Assembly: GCF_963677575.1 (NCBI RefSeq)
Contig: NZ_OY782038.1
Coordinates: 558,001-622,000, forward strand
Reading direction: 5' to 3'
DNA: 64,000 nt
DNA from: an uncultured Draconibacterium sp.
GTDB taxonomy: Bacteria > Bacteroidota > Bacteroidia > Bacteroidales > Prolixibacteraceae
Shown here: positions 60,782-64,000 of the stretch, one piece after another
Layout of the letters: every line of letters begins with the position of its first letter
Numbering within the stretch: the stretch's first letter is position 1
The notes under the pieces: generated by a model
Seen by the model: only the letters and a program-made list of their open reading frames with translations
Databases searched by the model: none
What the model was told of the DNA's origin: nothing
Translations under genes and position numbers: made by a program

Positions 60782-63700
60782 TTAAAAACTAATGTTAACT
60801 CCGGCAGAGAATGTCCTCGTTTGTGGATACTCACCTTTTCCTCCTTTGTAGTCGCCTCCACTGTATACTTCCGGATCAAATCCTTCAAAGTTCGTAATGA
60901 GAATAGGATTCTGCGCATCAACATAAACCCGAATGTTTCGAATATACTTACCAACTTCGCCCAGCTTATTTCCACTTAAGTTGTATCCGAGCGTAATATT
61001 CCTGACGCGCAAAAAAGAAGCGTTCTGGTTTCCAATATTGGTACCGGCACCTCCGGGCAAGGTAACTGAAGCCAGACTATATGCTATTCCGGGAAATCTG
61101 CCATCCGGATTTGTTTGTGAATTCCAGATACCCATTGCATATTCGTTGGAATTAGCACCTTGATTGGCCAACTCGGTCGGACTTGCCCAATCCCATGCCC
61201 AGTTACGTTTATTAACTCCCAATTGGGAATACATAAAAATATCAAGATCAAAATTCTTGTACGTAAATGTGTTCCCAAAACCTAAATATAAATCAGGTAC
61301 ATTATTGTTCATTACAATATCGTCAACAGTAATTTCACCATCATCATTCTGATCAACTATAATTGGAAATCCCGGATAACGTGCACTTTCGGGTTGTGAA
61401 GACGGAACATTACTCATATCTACATTAATAAGTCCACTTGTCTCATAGTAATAATCTGCATTCATTGCTACACGCCCCTGAATTTCGTATTCATTATAAT
61501 CGTAATTAGGCATTCTTTCTATCCAGAGTGCATTATATCTTGACAGGTTCAAAATTGATGACCATGTGAAATCAGCAGTCTGAATATTTTTAGTATTTAG
61601 ACTGGCATCCCATCCTTGTCTCCTTGTATGAGCTCCATTAATCGGATAGCTTCCGAACATAGACAAGCCTGCAGTGTTTGCTTCACCCAGCATATCAGTA
61701 ATGTCGTTTCTGAATAAATCAAAACTTCCTGAAACTCTGTCACCTAGGATATAAAAATCAATACCTATATTTTTCATGGTTGTTTTCTGCCAGCTCACAT
61801 CAGGATAATCCAATCCGTTTAGTACAATAGGAATATACTTCGTTGAATTATTACTAAACATAACTTGTGAGCCAAACGGGCCATAAGTTCCATACAGTGT
61901 AGATCCCAGGTTATCGCTTCCTGTTTCGCCATAACTAGCTCTTATTTTTAACAGGTTTAACCACGATACATCTTCAAGAAAGCTTTCGTTAGAAATTTTC
62001 CATGCCATTGAAACAGAAGGGAAAATTGCATACTTACTATCGGGGAAAAATTTATCGGTGCCATCTCTACGTATTGTTGTAGCAACCACATAACGGTCTA
62101 ATATATCAATATTGGCACGTATAAATTGCGAACGCTTTTCATCATCGTACCTGTACGAACCGGGAGTTATTATTCCGGTTGCAGCTCTTAAATTATCGTT
62201 GGCAATTGCATCATGCTGTTCATCGTAGGCTACATTTAATCCGTAACCTGAATTGAGGTATTTACCGATACCAGCAACAACATTTAATGTCAGAAAATCA
62301 TTAAACGATTTATCAAACGCTAAAGTTGCTTCCATGGTTTGATTCTCCCGGCTGTCAGTTCCAAGACTTCCCCTCGACTTATACATTTGGTCGAAATAAA
62401 CATATGACGGAATAAATACAGACCTTTTTGTATTTTCCTTATTATTTCCGTAGAGTAGCTTAGCGGATAAAATATTTTTAATCAATTTTATATCAGCAAC
62501 AAAGTTCAGATAAGTACCATCAGAGTTAGTATTATCTTCAATATCCTCCATTGCAACAGCATTTGGAAGATTAATGAATACAGAATAATCGCCATTTTCA
62601 TCTTTCACCGGTACGTTTGACGGATACGCCAATGCTGCAGTTAAAGCTCCTGCGGCCTGGGCTCCCCTGCCATTCGAAGTACCTCCTACCGATGAATTAA
62701 GGTAAAAATTCCGGTTAACATTAACAGTTGATGACAGATTAATAAACGAGTTAAGCTGAAAATCAATTTTGCTCCTTAATGAATAACGTTCCATTTTTGA
62801 ATTTGAGACAGTACCTACCTGCTTAAAATAGTTGCCTGAAGTATAATACTGAATTCTTTCGCCACCACCTGTTATGTTTATATTATGGTTCGAAATGCTA
62901 CCACTCCTCAAAACCTCGCCTAACCAATCTGTTGATTGAGCATTGCTTATCTCTGTATCAGAAAAAGCCGGGCTCCAGCCATTATCATACGGGGTAGAAC
63001 CATAAGGTACCATTGCATTGTTATACAAGTACTGTTCTTTGTTATAAACATTAACCAGATTCATATAATCCGGTGCATTTAATGGTTGTACATATTTGGT
63101 ATTTTCAACAATAGAAAAGCTACCATTGTATTTTACACTCAAAGGGCCTTTTTTCCCTTTTTTGGTTGTAATCAAAATAACTCCGTTTGCAGCACCAATA
63201 CCATAAATAGATGCTGATGCATCCTTTAATACCTCAACAGACTCTATGTCATCAGGATTTAAGCCCGCAAGCCCCGAACGATTAACTGAACTGGGAATCA
63301 CAGTCATAGATCCACCTGATTCTGTTTCCAATGAGCCATTAGGCATCATCACTCCGTCGATTATATAAATTGGGTTTTTCGCTCCCCGAATTGAAATATC
63401 AACATTTCCTCCGGGTTGTGCACTCTGAATTGTAGCCTGAAGACCCGCAGCACGCCCCAGCATTAATTGTGACATATTACTGTTCGATGATTTTGCAATA
63501 TCATCGGTACTGACTTTTGAAATAGATGTTGTTAAGTTTTTTCGGGATACTGATCCATACCCTACAGCAACTACTTCTTCGAGTCCAATAGCATCAACAG
63601 CCATTGTTACGTCTATTGTTGTTCTGTTACCAATTTCAATTTCCTGCGATCTCATACCAACAAACGAGAAGGTTACCGATTTGGAATCAGCCGGAATTTC

Positions 63701-64000
63701 CAGCGAGTAATTCCCGTCAAAATCGGTAGTTATTCCAATCGTAGTGCCGGTAACAATAACTGTTACCCCGGGAAGCGGTTCTCCTTTTTCATCGGTTACC
63801 TTACCAGAAACGGATTTTTGTTGTTGTAATGCTCCTAATTCTCTTTTAAGCATCTCGGGGGTTGTTAACACAATAATGCGATCTCGTATTGAATAATCAA
63901 CATCTGTACCGTTAAATACCAGCGCCAGAGTCTGCTCTATTTTTTCGTTTTCAACGGTTACATTAACTTTTCTTTCTACATCAATAAGGTTTTCGCTATA
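60782..64000 (-). CDS. SusC/RagA family TonB-linked outer-membrane transporter (5' end outside window)
   Basis: The frame stays open to base 64000, so the start and signal peptide are missing. The visible part (about 1072 residues) begins in an STN domain (VNVTVENEKIEQTLALVF). A carboxypeptidase-regulatory-like domain (SGKVTDEKGEPLPGVTVIV), the plug with IRGAKNPIYIIDGVMMP, and a long barrel ending FSAGVNISF follow. It imports PUL oligosaccharides using TonB energy. The STN domain suggests signalling to a FecR/FecI-type pair upstream of the window (inference). Confidence 0.95.
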   Translation of the reverse strand, partial: YSENLIDVERKVNVTVENEKIEQTLALVFNGTDVDYSIRDRIIVLTTPEMLKRELGALQQQKSVSGKVTDEKGEPLPGVTVIVTGTTIGITTDFDGNYSLEIPADSKSVTFSFVGMRSQEIEIGNRTTIDVTMAVDAIGLEEVVAVGYGSVSRKNLTTSISKVSTDDIAKSSNSNMSQLMLGRAAGLQATIQSAQPGGNVDISIRGAKNPIYIIDGVMMPNGSLETESGGSMTVIPSSVNRSGLAGLNPDDIESVEVLKDASASIYGIGAANGVILITTKKGKKGPLSVKYNGSFSIVENTKYVQPLNAPDYMNLVNVYNKEQYLYNNAMVPYGSTPYDNGWSPAFSDTEISNAQSTDWLGEVLRSGSISNHNINITGGGERIQYYTSGNYFKQVGTVSNSKMERYSLRSKIDFQLNSFINLSSTVNVNRNFYLNSSVGGTSNGRGAQAAGALTAALAYPSNVPVKDENGDYSVFINLPNAVAMEDIEDNTNSDGTYLNFVADIKLIKNILSAKLLYGNNKENTKRSVFIPSYVYFDQMYKSRGSLGTDSRENQTMEATLAFDKSFNDFLTLNVVAGIGKYLNSGYGLNVAYDEQHDAIANDNLRAATGIITPGSYRYDDEKRSQFIRANIDILDRYVVATTIRRDGTDKFFPDSKYAIFPSVSMAWKISNESFLEDVSWLNLLKIRASYGETGSDNLGSTLYGTYGPFGSQVMFSNNSTKYIPIVLNGLDYPDVSWQKTTMKNIGIDFYILGDRVSGSFDLFRNDITDMLGEANTAGLSMFGSYPINGAHTRRQGWDASLNTKNIQTADFTWSSILNLSRYNALWIERMPNYDYNEYEIQGRVAMNADYYYETSGLINVDMSNVPSSQPESARYPGFPIIVDQNDDGEITVDDIVMNNNVPDLYLGFGNTFTYKNFDLDIFMYSQLGVNKRNWAWDWASPTELANQGANSNEYAMGIWNSQTNPDGRFPGIAYSLASVTLPGGAGTNIGNQNASFLRVRNITLGYNLSGNKLGEVGKYIRNIRVYVDAQNPILITNFEGFDPEVYSGGDYKGGKGEYPQTRTFSAGVNISF

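Overview
The window looks like a chromosome segment from a member of the Bacteroidota, most likely class Bacteroidia and possibly an environmental Marinilabiliales/Prolixibacteraceae-type organism (the finer placement is inference). Evidence: a SusC/SusD pair heading a polysaccharide-utilisation locus (PUL), Bacteroidota promoter elements (TAnnTTTG with TTG/TTTG about 19 bases upstream), near-absence of Shine-Dalgarno sequences apart from two striking exceptions, a Bacteroidota-type LptD, a pyrB-pyrI pair, and dispersed hairpin repeats of a kind I associate with this phylum.

Layout. 1-5.7 kb: end of an unknown gene and a 1712-residue secreted TPR-like protein containing 399-bp tandem DNA repeats. 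5.9-11.6 kb: NhaC-type antiporter, an unusual array of degenerate ~21-bp repeats, a Tat-exported Gfo/Idh/MocA protein divergent from a membrane-anchored DNA-binding regulator, and a stand-alone E2-type acyltransferase domain. 11.65-20.3 kb: a sugar-acid operon (LacI-type regulator with a palindromic operator, mannonate/fructuronate-type SDR, PfkB kinase, LarA-like epimerase, Gfo/Idh dehydrogenase, GxxExxY protein, PdxB-like dehydrogenase, 6-phosphogluconate dehydrogenase), converging on a zinc alcohol dehydrogenase. 21.3-22.2 kb: a gene-free stretch with inverted repeats and a possible small RNA. 22.2-26 kb: MATE exporter and TonB-dependent receptor. 26.4-30 kb: three-gene biotin-dependent acyl-CoA carboxylase.

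30.1-31.6 kb: MITE-like element, then rpsF-rpsR-rplI with a strong promoter and strong Shine-Dalgarno sequences before rpsR and rplI. 31.6-40.1 kb: GNAT, RidA, LptD, amidase with SPOR-like tail, MCE protein with a similar tail, DnaA. 40.1-43.5 kb: EamA transporter, YigZ, pyrB-pyrI behind a leader that looks like an attenuator with a translated leader ORF, and tRNA-Leu(CAG). 43.9-64 kb: a minus-strand PUL: susC (cut by the window end), susD, two large clan-A-like glycosidases, GH43, GH5-like, GH43 arabinanase-like, agarase-like, GH43-like and GH2 enzymes.

How the parts work together (inference). The sugar-acid operon has no mannonate dehydratase or KDPG/KDG aldolase in the window but does have a LarA-type 2-epimerase, a kinase and Gnd. 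A route fructuronate -> mannonate -> gluconate -> 6-phosphogluconate -> ribulose-5-phosphate would use all of these. The PUL would bind, import and cut an arabinose-containing polysaccharide. The best candidates for under-described biology are the pyrBI leader, the Shine-Dalgarno sites in the bS6-bS18 operon, the LarA-centred operon with a regulator lacking a normal start codon, and the 21-bp repeat array.
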